A DNA stretch of 64,000 nucleotides from Desulfomonile tiedjei (GTDB taxonomy: Bacteria > Desulfobacterota > Desulfomonilia > Desulfomonilales > Desulfomonilaceae). This document shows, piece by piece, positions 8,369-16,242 of the stretch. Made by a program: the position numbers and the translations under genes. Position 1 is the stretch's first letter; each line of letters starts with the position of its first letter. The notes under the pieces are model-generated. The model ran no database searches, was not told the DNA's origin, and saw only the letters and a program-made list of their open reading frames with translations. The stretch is taken from NCBI GenBank assembly GCA_016218715.1, contig JACRDG010000120.1:1-64000 (forward strand), in the 5' to 3' direction.

Positions 8369-9721
8369 ATGTCACCCGTGTCCCCGTCGAGGGAGATCGC
8401 GTTCGCTGTACTGGAGCGCGTCCGTGCCGGCAGCTTCGTCGAAGACGCGCTCTCCGCCGCGCTCTCGCAATCGGCGCTTCGGCGAGAGGACAGAACGCTG
8501 GCCACGGAACTCGTGTACGGTGTCGTCAGGTGGCGCCTGAGACTCGACGGGATCATAGACCGGTGCGCCGCGGGTTCGGGCAAGCCGGTAAAGCCCAGAC
8601 TTCGACAAATACTGCGGATTGCCCTGTACCAAATCATCTTCCTCAGCAAAATACCCGACCGCGCCGCGGTGGACGAGGCAGTAAGTCAAGCGCGCCATCG
8701 GGTAGGCCCCGGCCCGGCAGGGTTCGTGAACGCGCTCTTGCGAAACGCGCTCCGGAATCGTTCGGCAGCAGACCCACCGCCTGCAGACACTCCCGCTTCG
8801 GTCTCGGTCTACTATTCGCACCCGGAATGGCTGGTTGCCCGCTGGATCGGGGAGTTCGGGAAGGATCTGACGCGCCGAATCCTCGAGCACAACAACTCAC
8901 GCGCCTCTCTCGACCTGCGCGTCAACACCCTGAAGACGACTCGAGAAGACGTTGTCCAACTCCTGCAAGGAGCCGGGATCGCAGCCGAGCCCATCGGGTT
9001 CTTGCGTGACGGGTTGGCAATCCCCCGCGGAGGAGGCCCCGTCCATACGCTCCCCGGATACGAAGATGGGCTGTTCGCCGTTCAGGAGAGAGCGTCCCAG
9101 ATGGTCGCACCTCTGCTTCGCCCGGTCTCCGGGGGTCGCATACTCGACGCGTGTGCCGCACCAGGAGGAAAGACCGCGCATCTTGCCGCTCTGGTCGAAA
9201 AGGATACGGAAATCATAGCAATGGACGAACAGAGCCGCCGCGTCGCGGAGACCAGAAAGAACCTTCAGCGCCTGGGCGCTTCTTGGGTCGAGGTGAGACG
9301 AGGGGACGCGACCGATCCGAACTTTATCCGCGGCATGGGTTCTTTCGACCGCATTCTGCTCGACCCTCCCTGCACCGGCCTCGGCGTGCTGCGCCACAAC
9401 CCCGAAACCAAGTACAGACTGACTGCCCAGGACCCGGCCGCGTTTGCGGCGCGTCAGCTTCAGATGCTTACTGCGACTGCCCCTGCTCTGCGACCCGGTG
9501 GCGAACTCCTGTATTCGGTCTGCACCGTCACCCCTGAGGAAACCACCGGCGTGGTAAGCCTTTTCTTAGCCCAACGGCCCGGTTTTGCGTGCGTTCCCGT
9601 CGACGAGGGGGAAGTGGGGTTGGCTTCCCTTATCTCCCAGGGTCGGTATTTTAGGACTTTCCCCTCGCCTGAGAACGAACCGATGGATGGTTTTTTCGCA
9701 GCACGCATTTGTCGGCTCTGA
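8369..9721 (+). CDS. rsmB: 16S rRNA (cytosine-967-C5)-methyltransferase
   Basis: A 450-residue SAM-dependent rRNA methyltransferase (RsmB/Sun/Fmu). Residues 1-140 form a NusB-like RNA-binding domain (LATELVYGVVRWRLRLD). The catalytic domain shows SAM motif I ILDACAAPGGKTAHLA, motif IV DRILLDPPCTGLG with one catalytic Cys, and motif VI ELLYSVCTVTPEE with the second. ATG 8369 was chosen because the frame upstream overlaps htpX out of frame. The def-fmt-rsmB order is conserved across many bacteria; htpX is the extra member. Confidence 0.95.
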   Translation: MSPVSPSREIAFAVLERVRAGSFVEDALSAALSQSALRREDRTLATELVYGVVRWRLRLDGIIDRCAAGSGKPVKPRLRQILRIALYQIIFLSKIPDRAAVDEAVSQARHRVGPGPAGFVNALLRNALRNRSAADPPPADTPASVSVYYSHPEWLVARWIGEFGKDLTRRILEHNNSRASLDLRVNTLKTTREDVVQLLQGAGIAAEPIGFLRDGLAIPRGGGPVHTLPGYEDGLFAVQERASQMVAPLLRPVSGGRILDACAAPGGKTAHLAALVEKDTEIIAMDEQSRRVAETRKNLQRLGASWVEVRRGDATDPNFIRGMGSFDRILLDPPCTGLGVLRHNPETKYRLTAQDPAAFAARQLQMLTATAPALRPGGELLYSVCTVTPEETTGVVSLFLAQRPGFACVPVDEGEVGLASLISQGRYFRTFPSPENEPMDGFFAARICRL

Positions 9722-9863
9722 GACTACATTTGTCAAGGTGAGAGGGTCACCGTACGCGACCGTGAAACTCCCTCCATGGTGGTATCGGGGACCGAGTTGA
9801 GCCTTGCCCAGACGATGGCTTTGGAGAGAGTTCGCTCAGGGAGAGGCGTGGATCGAGATAGAT

Positions 9864-9890
9864 ATAACAAGCTGATATCAGGCTTGTTAT
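9864..9890. promoter_or_regulatory. Perfect 9-bp inverted repeat with a palindromic loop
   Basis: ATAACAAGC (9864-9872) and GCTTGTTAT (9882-9890) flank a 9-base centre containing TGATATCA. It could be an operator or a weak hairpin, about 140 bases after rsmB. It lies in AT-richer sequence than its surroundings. Confidence 0.4.
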
Positions 9891-10010
9891 TCATATGCGA
9901 AAAAAATGCGCACCCAGTAAGAGCAGAAAGCGGCGAGTGCGAAAAAATTTAGCAGGGCAAACTGCCCAAACGGAGGAGTGAACGCGGGTGCTCCCCGTGA
10001 AATCAATGAG

Positions 10011-10040
10011 TTGTGAGTGTGGCACGCGGATTGCTATATA
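10011..10040 (+). promoter_or_regulatory. Putative promoter of a small RNA
   Basis: TTGTGA at 10011-10016 (4 of 6 to TTGACA) and TATATA at 10035-10040, or the overlapping TATAAG at 10037-10042 (5 of 6 to TATAAT), are spaced 18-20 bases apart. A transcript starting near 10048 would run straight into the strong terminator below. Confidence 0.35.
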
Positions 10041-10044
10041 AGTG

Positions 10045-10108
10045 GTCGAACAACGACTCCTAACCATACCCTCTTAGCAATCCTCCTCATTGGGATTGCT
10101 TTTTTTTT
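10045..10108 (+). ncRNA. Candidate small RNA of about 60 nt
   Basis: There is no reading frame between the putative promoter at 10011-10040 and the perfect terminator at 10076-10108. The interval contains a small hairpin GTCG-AACAA-CGAC near 10045-10057, a single-stranded C/A-rich linker (CTAACCATACCCTC) and the terminator stem. That layout, hairpin plus unstructured seed plus terminator, is common in trans-acting sRNAs. Alternatively the RNA is longer and starts before 9960, where GGGCA-AAC-TGCCC and other stems occur. It may also be simply the 3' end of the rsmB transcript. Confidence 0.3.
10076..10108 (+). terminator. Strong intrinsic terminator
   Basis: AGCAATCC (10076-10083) pairs perfectly with GGATTGCT (10093-10100) over a 9-base loop and is followed at once by eight more T. 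It is the clearest intrinsic terminator in the window, yet lies about 360 bases beyond the nearest plus-strand gene. Confidence 0.85.
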
Positions 10109-10642
10109 GCCTATTTCCTGCCACGTGCAAACATCACCACTCCCGCAGCTTCTGAGCGGCTCGGACGCACCCTCCCTCCCTTTCCTGTAGAACAGGGGAC
10201 AGCCGGACAGGCGAGCCCTGCCTCCATTTCTCCCTCTCCTTCCTCGCGGAGAGACGCACGCGGCCTCGCTCCCTCTCCCAGCGGGAGGGGAGCTGCGAGG
10301 GTTGCCCAAGCTATGCCGTTTCGCTGAACTTCGCGGCCTCTGCTCCCTTCACCTGATTCTGGGAATGTGCTCATAAAAGTTGTTGCCCTTTCGAAATCAG
10401 GTAAATTAGGATTCAAGCCGCAGGGTCTCGAGCATGGCCAAGAGGTCCCCGCGGCCGGGAGTTGCCTTTATCATGCAGTTATCGGGGATAGGCACCCGGT
10501 TTCTCTGCGGACCCCAAGGGGGCGGGCAGAATCGACGAAACGATCCCGCGCCCTGGCACCATGAACAAAGGAGTGGCCGTCCGTTGCGACAGCGCGCAGG
10601 CAATCCGCAGCGCGCTCCAACACCGGCTTAAGGAGATTGAGG
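10109..10642. other. Non-coding interval with C/T-rich repeat-like sequence
   Basis: The stretch 10140-10320 is rich in CCCTCTCC/GGGAGGGG blocks (for example CTCCCTCTCCC followed by GCGGGAGGGGAGCTGCGAGG) of a kind seen in dispersed intergenic repeats; related blocks occur near 45265. Open frames across it encode low-complexity Pro/Gly/Arg sequence and have no ribosome binding site. No gene is supported. Confidence 0.4.
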
Positions 10643-10819
10643 ATGGAACTCACCGAAGCAATGGTAAATGATACCAACGACGAAATCATCGAGATTACGT
10701 TCACCGGCGATGAGGACGAATGGAGAGAGATCGCCGCGGTGCTCAAGGAGTCTGATTCCGACCTCGCCACCGAACTCGGCCTCAAGATCAGGGAAGCGCT
10801 TCGCACGGCAGGCCAATAG
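10643..10819 (+). CDS. Small acidic protein of unknown function
   Basis: A 58-residue protein starting at ATG 10643, eight bases after AAGGAG at 10629-10634. It is strongly acidic (NDTNDEIIEITFTGDEDEWREI) with a predicted beta strand and then an amphipathic C-terminal helix (DLATELGLKIREALRTAG). Codon choice looks like that of its neighbours. No family is recognised. It converges on lipA. Confidence 0.5.
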   Translation: MELTEAMVNDTNDEIIEITFTGDEDEWREIAAVLKESDSDLATELGLKIREALRTAGQ

Positions 10820-11014
10820 ATTTGTCGCAGGATGGCCTTCCGCTCCGCGTGGCCGCGCTGCGGGACGTGCGGCCGGAAACGAGGTCTCGATGGAGGTTGA
10901 AGCGTTGCCCAGTCCCGCTTCTTTCGAGGAGCGGAAGGAAGCGCGCAGGCAAGGTCGGGTGTGGAATTGGTTACCTGCCCGCCACAAACAAAAAGGGGGA
11001 AAAAAAACCGGAAC

Positions 11015-11890
11015 TCAAGAACGCACGGCAGAGCGGAACTTCGTCAGGATATCTCCGGACCGGTACGAACTCCTCACCAGCGGACCCGAGACGACGTGCT
11101 GGATCCCGGCGGCCTGGGCGAGCTCCCTCAGCGCCGCAAATTCCTCGGGAGTGACAAACCGAGCTACTGGGTGATGTCCACGGGTAGGTCGGAGGTACTG
11201 CCCGATGGTCAGGACAAGGCATCCGACCTTCACCAGGTCGTGTATGACGCGCACGATCTCCTCGCGGCCCTCACCCGTGCCGACCATGATCCCCGATTTG
11301 CTCACAATCCCGGAGCCGCTGTTCGCGACGTGGCCGATAACTGCGAGCGAGCGCTCGTACGATGCAGCAGACCTTACGAGAGGGTACAAGCGCGGAACCG
11401 TCTCCACATTGTGGCCGATGACCTCCGGTCGGGCTCTTATCACCTGATCGATGCTTTCTTTGTTACCGTGAAAATCCGGGACCAACACCTCGATGGTGGT
11501 GCTGGGGGATGAGTTGCGGATCGCATGAATCGTGCTTGCGAAGGCTACGGCGCCTCCGTCCGGGAGATCGTCTCGCGTGACCGAAGTGATCACCGCGTGC
11601 CGGAGCTCCAGTGCTGCGATGGCTGATGCAACCCTCTCAGGTTCGTGGGGGTCCACCGGGAGAGGTGTGCCGTGCCGCACCGCGCAGAACCGACAATTTC
11701 GCGTGCACCGATCACCGAGGATCAGGAAGGTCGCGGTGCCATTTCGGCTGCATTCGGCCCTGTTAGGGCAACGCGCCTCCGTGCAGACGGTCGGTAAGCC
11801 TTTGTCATAGGAGTTGCGCCTGATGTGCGCGGACATGGCAGCGGCCGGTGATTCAGATCGGATCCATTCCGGCAATCGCCGTGTGGCCAT
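11015..11890 (-). CDS. lipA: Lipoyl synthase
   Basis: A radical-SAM enzyme that inserts two sulfurs into protein-bound octanoyl groups to make lipoyl cofactor. The N-terminal auxiliary cluster motif is CTEARCPNRAEC, the radical-SAM motif CTRNCRFCAV, and the C-terminal RSSYRS motif supplies the serine that ligates the auxiliary cluster. At 291 residues it is of normal length. It stands alone, without lipB or lipoate-ligase neighbours, convergent with the small acidic gene. Just past its stop (10993-11009, read on the minus strand) is a run of T in TTTTTTTTCCCCC, possibly part of its terminator. Confidence 0.96.
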   Translation of the reverse strand: MATRRLPEWIRSESPAAAMSAHIRRNSYDKGLPTVCTEARCPNRAECSRNGTATFLILGDRCTRNCRFCAVRHGTPLPVDPHEPERVASAIAALELRHAVITSVTRDDLPDGGAVAFASTIHAIRNSSPSTTIEVLVPDFHGNKESIDQVIRARPEVIGHNVETVPRLYPLVRSAASYERSLAVIGHVANSGSGIVSKSGIMVGTGEGREEIVRVIHDLVKVGCLVLTIGQYLRPTRGHHPVARFVTPEEFAALRELAQAAGIQHVVSGPLVRSSYRSGDILTKFRSAVRS

Positions 11891-12528
11891 GGTGCGGATT
11901 CCCCCTCAGCCGCCGGGCAGCGTTTCTTACGAATTTACTGGGAAAACATGCAAGTCGCTACGCCCGCGAACGACCTGGCTCCGTTCTTCTTCAAAAGCGG
12001 CCTGAATGGTTCCGAGCCGCTTTGGCACGGGCTTGTACCGGTACGCACTTCGAAAAAAGGAAGACCGTCTCCGGTAAGGTATCAAGGGGGGGGAGTCATG
12101 ATACAAATGGAAGACGGCCTTACACTCATGAACATAGCCTTGCACGGTACAAAAGTCAACCCCTACGAGAAAAAAACGCAGGGGTCGGCCTGTGACTCCC
12201 GGGAACCTTCGATACCAACCGGGCTGTAAATAGACTAGACGAAACCCGGGCGCTGTCAAGGTATAATTTTTAGGTATCCTTTAGGTAGTTTATCTACCTC
12301 ATTTGGACGGTAATACCCCGTTATTTCACCGGAATGCCCCTGTAAAACCGCTCCGCAAAACCTCGTTGAGCTCTCTCTTTTGACTGGTGTATGATAGAAA
12401 ACTTCACCTGCGGATCGCCAATGCGGTCCCGGCGGCGAGTCCCTGGAGGACCGGCGCACCGCGGCGCTTCGGAGGAATCGGCTCCGCTCAAGCGCTTGCA
12501 CGTATCAAACATGAGAAGAGGCGTTAGT
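11891..12528. other. Non-coding interval between lipA and the dehydrogenase gene
   Basis: No supported gene. A perfect -10 hexamer TATAAT sits at 12262-12267 without a good -35. A perfect 6-bp inverted repeat AGGTAG-TTTAT-CTACCT lies at 12283-12299, preceded by a partial copy TAGGTA at 12271, downstream of that -10, which would suit an operator for the gene at 12529. Confidence 0.35.
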
Positions 12529-13590
12529 ATGTCACGATCCTACTCCATCGCAGTGATCCCAGGAGACGGCACCGGCCCGGAGGTCATCCGGGAGGGGAGG
12601 AAAGTCCTCGCCACCGCGGCGTCCGTCGGAGGGTTTTCCCTGGAATTCGTTGAGGTCGATCTTGGCGGCGACCGCTACCTCCGGACCGGAGAGATCTTGC
12701 CGGACTCAGTGCTGGAAGATCTCCGAAAGGTGGATGCTATCTATCTCGGAGCGATCGGACACCCGGATGTGCCTCCCGGCATCCTCGAAAAGGGCATTCT
12801 CCTCAGGCTTCGCGTCGAGCTTGACCAGTATGTGAATCTCAGGCCAGTGCGGCTCTACCCTGGGGTTCAAGCCCCTTTGCAGGGGAAAGGAGCGGAGGAC
12901 ATAGACTTCATTGTGGTCAGGGAGAACACCGAAGGGTTTTATGTCGGATCCGGCGGCTTCTTCAAGAAGGGGACTGCCGATGAGGTGGCCATTCAAGAAT
13001 CCATCAACACGCGCAAGGGAGTGGAACGCCTGCTCCGCTACGCTTTCGAGACGACTCGCCAGAAAGGCCGCCGTAAGAGGCTAACCCTTTGCGGGAAGAG
13101 TAACGTCCTGACGTATGCATGGGGCCTCTGGACGCGCACCTTCGCGGAAATCGCCCTGGAATATCCCGATGTCACCACGGATTACGCGCACGTCGATGCT
13201 ATCTGCATGTGGATGGTCAAGAACCCCGAATGGTTCGACGTGATTGCGACCGACAACATGTTCGGCGACATCATTACGGACCTTGGGGCCATGATACAGG
13301 GCGGAATGGGCATTGCCGCCGGGGCCAACGTCAACCCTAACGGTGTCTCGATGTTCGAGCCTATCGGGGGATCCGCGCCGAAATATACCGGGAAGAATCT
13401 TATCAATCCGCTGGCTTGCATCCTCGCAGGGGGGCTCATGCTCGAAACTCTGGGCGAAACTGCTTCAGCCAACGCGGTGGAAGCGGCCGTGGTCAAAGTC
13501 TTGTCGAACGACATGAAGAGCCTCGAAGCGGGTCGGATGGGGCACACGACGACCGACGTGGGAGACCTGGTAGCACGATACCTCCAGTAA
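12529..13590 (+). CDS. Isocitrate/isopropylmalate dehydrogenase family enzyme
   Basis: A 353-residue NAD(P)-dependent beta-hydroxyacid oxidative decarboxylase. Start ATG 12529 follows an AGAGG. Family features are SIAVIPGDGTGPEV at the N-terminus, VRENTEGFYVG, the YAHVDA helix with the substrate-metal Lys/Asp region, the signature NMFGDIITDLGAMIQGGMGIAAGANVNP and the NAD site EPIGGSAPKYTGKN. It is most like 3-isopropylmalate dehydrogenase (LeuB), but tartrate, homoisocitrate and isocitrate enzymes share these motifs. No leuA, leuC or leuD lies nearby, so the substrate is left open. Confidence 0.85.
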   Translation: MSRSYSIAVIPGDGTGPEVIREGRKVLATAASVGGFSLEFVEVDLGGDRYLRTGEILPDSVLEDLRKVDAIYLGAIGHPDVPPGILEKGILLRLRVELDQYVNLRPVRLYPGVQAPLQGKGAEDIDFIVVRENTEGFYVGSGGFFKKGTADEVAIQESINTRKGVERLLRYAFETTRQKGRRKRLTLCGKSNVLTYAWGLWTRTFAEIALEYPDVTTDYAHVDAICMWMVKNPEWFDVIATDNMFGDIITDLGAMIQGGMGIAAGANVNPNGVSMFEPIGGSAPKYTGKNLINPLACILAGGLMLETLGETASANAVEAAVVKVLSNDMKSLEAGRMGHTTTDVGDLVARYLQ

Positions 13591-13628
13591 TTGCGCGCTG
13601 ATAGGTTTGAACCGCGCCTCACCCCCTG

Positions 13629-13650
13629 CCCTGTTCGTCGATAAACAGGG
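13629..13650 (+). terminator. Hairpin after the dehydrogenase gene
   Basis: CCCTGTT (13629-13635) and AACAGGG (13644-13650) form a perfect 7-bp stem with an 8-base loop, 38 bases past the stop. No U-tract follows. The alternative pairing CCCCCTG/CAGGGGG spans 13622-13652. Confidence 0.45.
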
Positions 13651-13884
13651 GGCCGGCCCGTGTCGCGGAAAGCCTCTCTCCGCTCAACGACGGACTTCTC
13701 ATCCGGCTTTAGAAGTGATATTATTTCATTAGAGGAATGATCGATGTTTTGGGTTCACGTACCCCACCAACATGGTTCGATCAGATGTCATACAGAGCAG
13801 TTGCCACGAATGATGCCCTGGTGGATAGCCGACTTGATGAATCGCTGAGAGAAGTTGGCAGCTGCTCCACAGGGAAGGTCCGTC

Positions 13885-15456
13885 ATGCCCGGTGCAGATG
13901 ACCACGAGCACGGATTCAAGAGAATTGCCGATGTACCGTTTAAGATCACTTCCGCGGCCATGGATTCAATGGTGGCCGTCTTACTCTTTGCCAACGGCAT
14001 GGCCCGCGCGTGGCAGGATTTCGTGACGCCGTTTCTCACTGCGAGTAATTCCTTTGCGTCGAAAGAAGAAAAGGCTCTTCAGCAAAACACGCCGGACAAG
14101 AATCTCCGTGATTACAACGAGCTGTACCATTTCAACGCGCAGATATCCCAGACCGGCGCGCGTGCTTCCATCCGACAGATGAACGAGTACCACCGAAGGG
14201 AATGGAACCGGTTTGTCCCTGCCCTTCTGAACACCTTCTGGGGCAACGGCGGCGAGACTGTCGACGTGTACATGGCCGAGAAAGTCGAGATCCTCAGGAG
14301 ACTGGTCGTGGACTACCCCGATGCGATCAGAGATATCGGACAAGAGTTCGGGTTTCATCTCGACCGCGCAGGATATTCTCTGGTGGCGGAAACCGACCGA
14401 ATGGGCCTGTATCAGGTTCATCCAACGAAGCCGGGGGTGAAAACCGATCCGTCCATCAAACCGATTCTCGTGGCGCATCCGTACGTTTTGGGTTCGGGTA
14501 TCCTGGCGTTTCTCCCGACCGAGGACAAGAGCTACGTGCATGCCTTCGCCAATCAGGGGATACCGACCTATGCTCGGATCGTCAAGAACATAGACGAGGT
14601 CGAAGCGGTGCAGGTCATGACCGGCGAGGACGACGCTCGAGACACTGCACATTTCTGTCGTGTTCTCAAGGAGAGGCACGGAAAGCCGGTAACCTTGAAC
14701 GGGTTTTGCCAGGGCGGTTTCATCTGTCTGCTCAATCTGCTCTCCGGAGAACTCGAGGGACTCGTTGACGCGCTGATCACGTGCGTGGCCCCAATGGATG
14801 GGACCCGGAGCCGGGGGTTGGTGGATTACCTCGAGCACATTACCCCCCGATTCCGGAATCTCGCTTATGCGACCAAGGTGCTCCCCAGCGGCAACGAGGT
14901 GGTAGACGGCAAGGTCATGAGCTGGGTCTACAAGCTCAAGAGCATTGAGCGGGAAGCGCCCATCTTTACCTACTATCGAGACATCAACCTGTTCGAGACC
15001 ATGCTCCGGAAAGGGATCCGGGGTATCGGCAAGACCGCGGCAGCCATTAATCACTGGCTCCTTTACGACAGAAACGATCTCCCCATCGCTATCACGCAAC
15101 TGAGCTTCGACTCGTACACCATCCCCATATCGGCCGACGGAGACCTGCCGGTTCGGCTCTTCGGTCGGCGCCTCAATTTCGATTATATACGGGACAAGGA
15201 GATCAAATTCCTCATCTGCTACGCGGCCAAAGACGATCTCGTCGATCCTCCCTCCGCGCTGGCTCCGCTGGAGTTCATCGAGGTGGAGACCACCGAATTC
15301 CCCAAGGGACATGCAGCGATCGCGACCTCCTGGTCCGACCCCTCGACAGAGTTCGCGCTTCACAAACGGTTCCCGGACGGCAGCAGGGGGCCGGTGAGGT
15401 TTCAGCTAGACCTGGACGAAGAGCTGTCAGGGCGAAATCTTTCCGCAGAGGCTTGA
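13885..15456 (+). CDS. PhaC-like alpha/beta hydrolase (PHA synthase-related)
   Basis: A 523-residue protein. The ATG at 13885 follows GGGAAGG; the frame is open upstream to 13855. The nucleophile elbow is GFCQGGF with Cys275, the Cys-for-Ser substitution typical of polyhydroxyalkanoate synthases; the catalytic Asp is probably in AAKDDLVDP and His in FPKGHAA. The N-terminal 170 residues are helical and do not match a standard class I PhaC N-domain. It is followed after 150 bases by a small protein rich in Trp/Met/Lys that could be a PhaR/PhaE-like partner. No phaA or phaB is present. It may be a true PHA synthase or a diverged hydrolase. Confidence 0.75.
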   Translation: MPGADDHEHGFKRIADVPFKITSAAMDSMVAVLLFANGMARAWQDFVTPFLTASNSFASKEEKALQQNTPDKNLRDYNELYHFNAQISQTGARASIRQMNEYHRREWNRFVPALLNTFWGNGGETVDVYMAEKVEILRRLVVDYPDAIRDIGQEFGFHLDRAGYSLVAETDRMGLYQVHPTKPGVKTDPSIKPILVAHPYVLGSGILAFLPTEDKSYVHAFANQGIPTYARIVKNIDEVEAVQVMTGEDDARDTAHFCRVLKERHGKPVTLNGFCQGGFICLLNLLSGELEGLVDALITCVAPMDGTRSRGLVDYLEHITPRFRNLAYATKVLPSGNEVVDGKVMSWVYKLKSIEREAPIFTYYRDINLFETMLRKGIRGIGKTAAAINHWLLYDRNDLPIAITQLSFDSYTIPISADGDLPVRLFGRRLNFDYIRDKEIKFLICYAAKDDLVDPPSALAPLEFIEVETTEFPKGHAAIATSWSDPSTEFALHKRFPDGSRGPVRFQLDLDEELSGRNLSAEA

Positions 15457-15608
15457 CATATTCGACGAAGAGAGTCACGCTTCATTCAGTGGCTCAGTCA
15501 GGAGAATCCTCAGCGGGTTTTGAGGGGGGAGAAGTGTGCTCCGTCACGAGACCGGCGTCTACCCCTTCGCACCACGTCGAACGCAGAGACGAGAGGAGGA
15601 ACGGAGAC

Positions 15609-15962
15609 ATGAAGGAGATTCTCGATCAGTGGACCAAGACCATGGGCAAGATGTGGGACCCCTGGCAGAAAATGATGACCGATCTCGACTTCATGAAGGG
15701 ACAGGTCAAGTGGAGTTCCTGGCTGGCCGCGATGCGGTCCAGCTATGACGTGAACGCCTCATGGTGGCAAATGTTCATGGATCAGACGGAGGAAGTCTTC
15801 TTCAAGACGTTCAAGGAATCGCCTTTCTACAATCAGGCAGCGGAAGACCAGATGAGGGAATACGGCGTCAACCTGAGAAAGGCTTACACCATGCAGCAGG
15901 ATTCCGTGAAGGAATACCTGGACAGGATGGAGTCACTTCTCAAAGACAAGGAAGGCAGCTAA
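15609..15962 (+). CDS. Small helical protein, possible PHA synthase partner or phasin
   Basis: A 117-residue protein starting at ATG 15609, preceded by GAGGAGG. It is amphipathic helical with many Trp and Met (KMWDPWQKMMTDLDFMKGQVKWSSWLAAM) and ends in DSVKEYLDRMESLLKDKEGS. Position directly after the PhaC-like gene, size and composition suggest a PhaE/PhaR-type subunit or a phasin. No conserved motif proves this. A perfect 9-bp hairpin lies downstream. Confidence 0.6.
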   Translation: MKEILDQWTKTMGKMWDPWQKMMTDLDFMKGQVKWSSWLAAMRSSYDVNASWWQMFMDQTEEVFFKTFKESPFYNQAAEDQMREYGVNLRKAYTMQQDSVKEYLDRMESLLKDKEGS

Positions 15963-16105
15963 CATTCCCGGAGGACGAACCGCCCGATCTGAGCCCCGGC
16001 TGGAATCGATCGCGGTCCGGACCCGGACACTCAATGTGGCCTGCGCTGAGGATGGTGGGTAAACCTGGCTCTCGCCGTGCAAAGAACCCGATAACAATCA
16101 CCGAG

Positions 16106-16136
16106 GGGAGAGGCCCCACGCTAGGAAGCCTCTCCC
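16106..16136 (+). terminator. GC-rich hairpin terminator
   Basis: GGGAGAGGC (16106-16114) pairs with GCCTCTCCC (16128-16136), a perfect 9-bp stem, loop 13. Followed by TATAAC, not a T-run. It separates the PhaC-like pair from the RNase J gene. Confidence 0.55.
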
Positions 16137-16242
16137 TATAACCGTGCGGCATTCGCGCCGGTGCGGTTCGCTCACTTGTCTAGAGAGGACCTGCAGGCCG
16201 CCGCCGTTTCACTTCATTACGGAGCAATTGTAAAAGACCTGT

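Noticed and set aside
9954-9963. CAGGGCAAAC resemblance to the c-di-GMP-I riboswitch core
   Set aside because: The second conserved block (GACGCAAAGCC) is missing, and no downstream gene is close.
10111-10631. Several open frames in the C/T-rich interval
   Set aside because: They encode low-complexity Pro/Gly/Arg sequence (LPLGEGARPRAS-type) typical of translated repeats, with no ribosome binding site.
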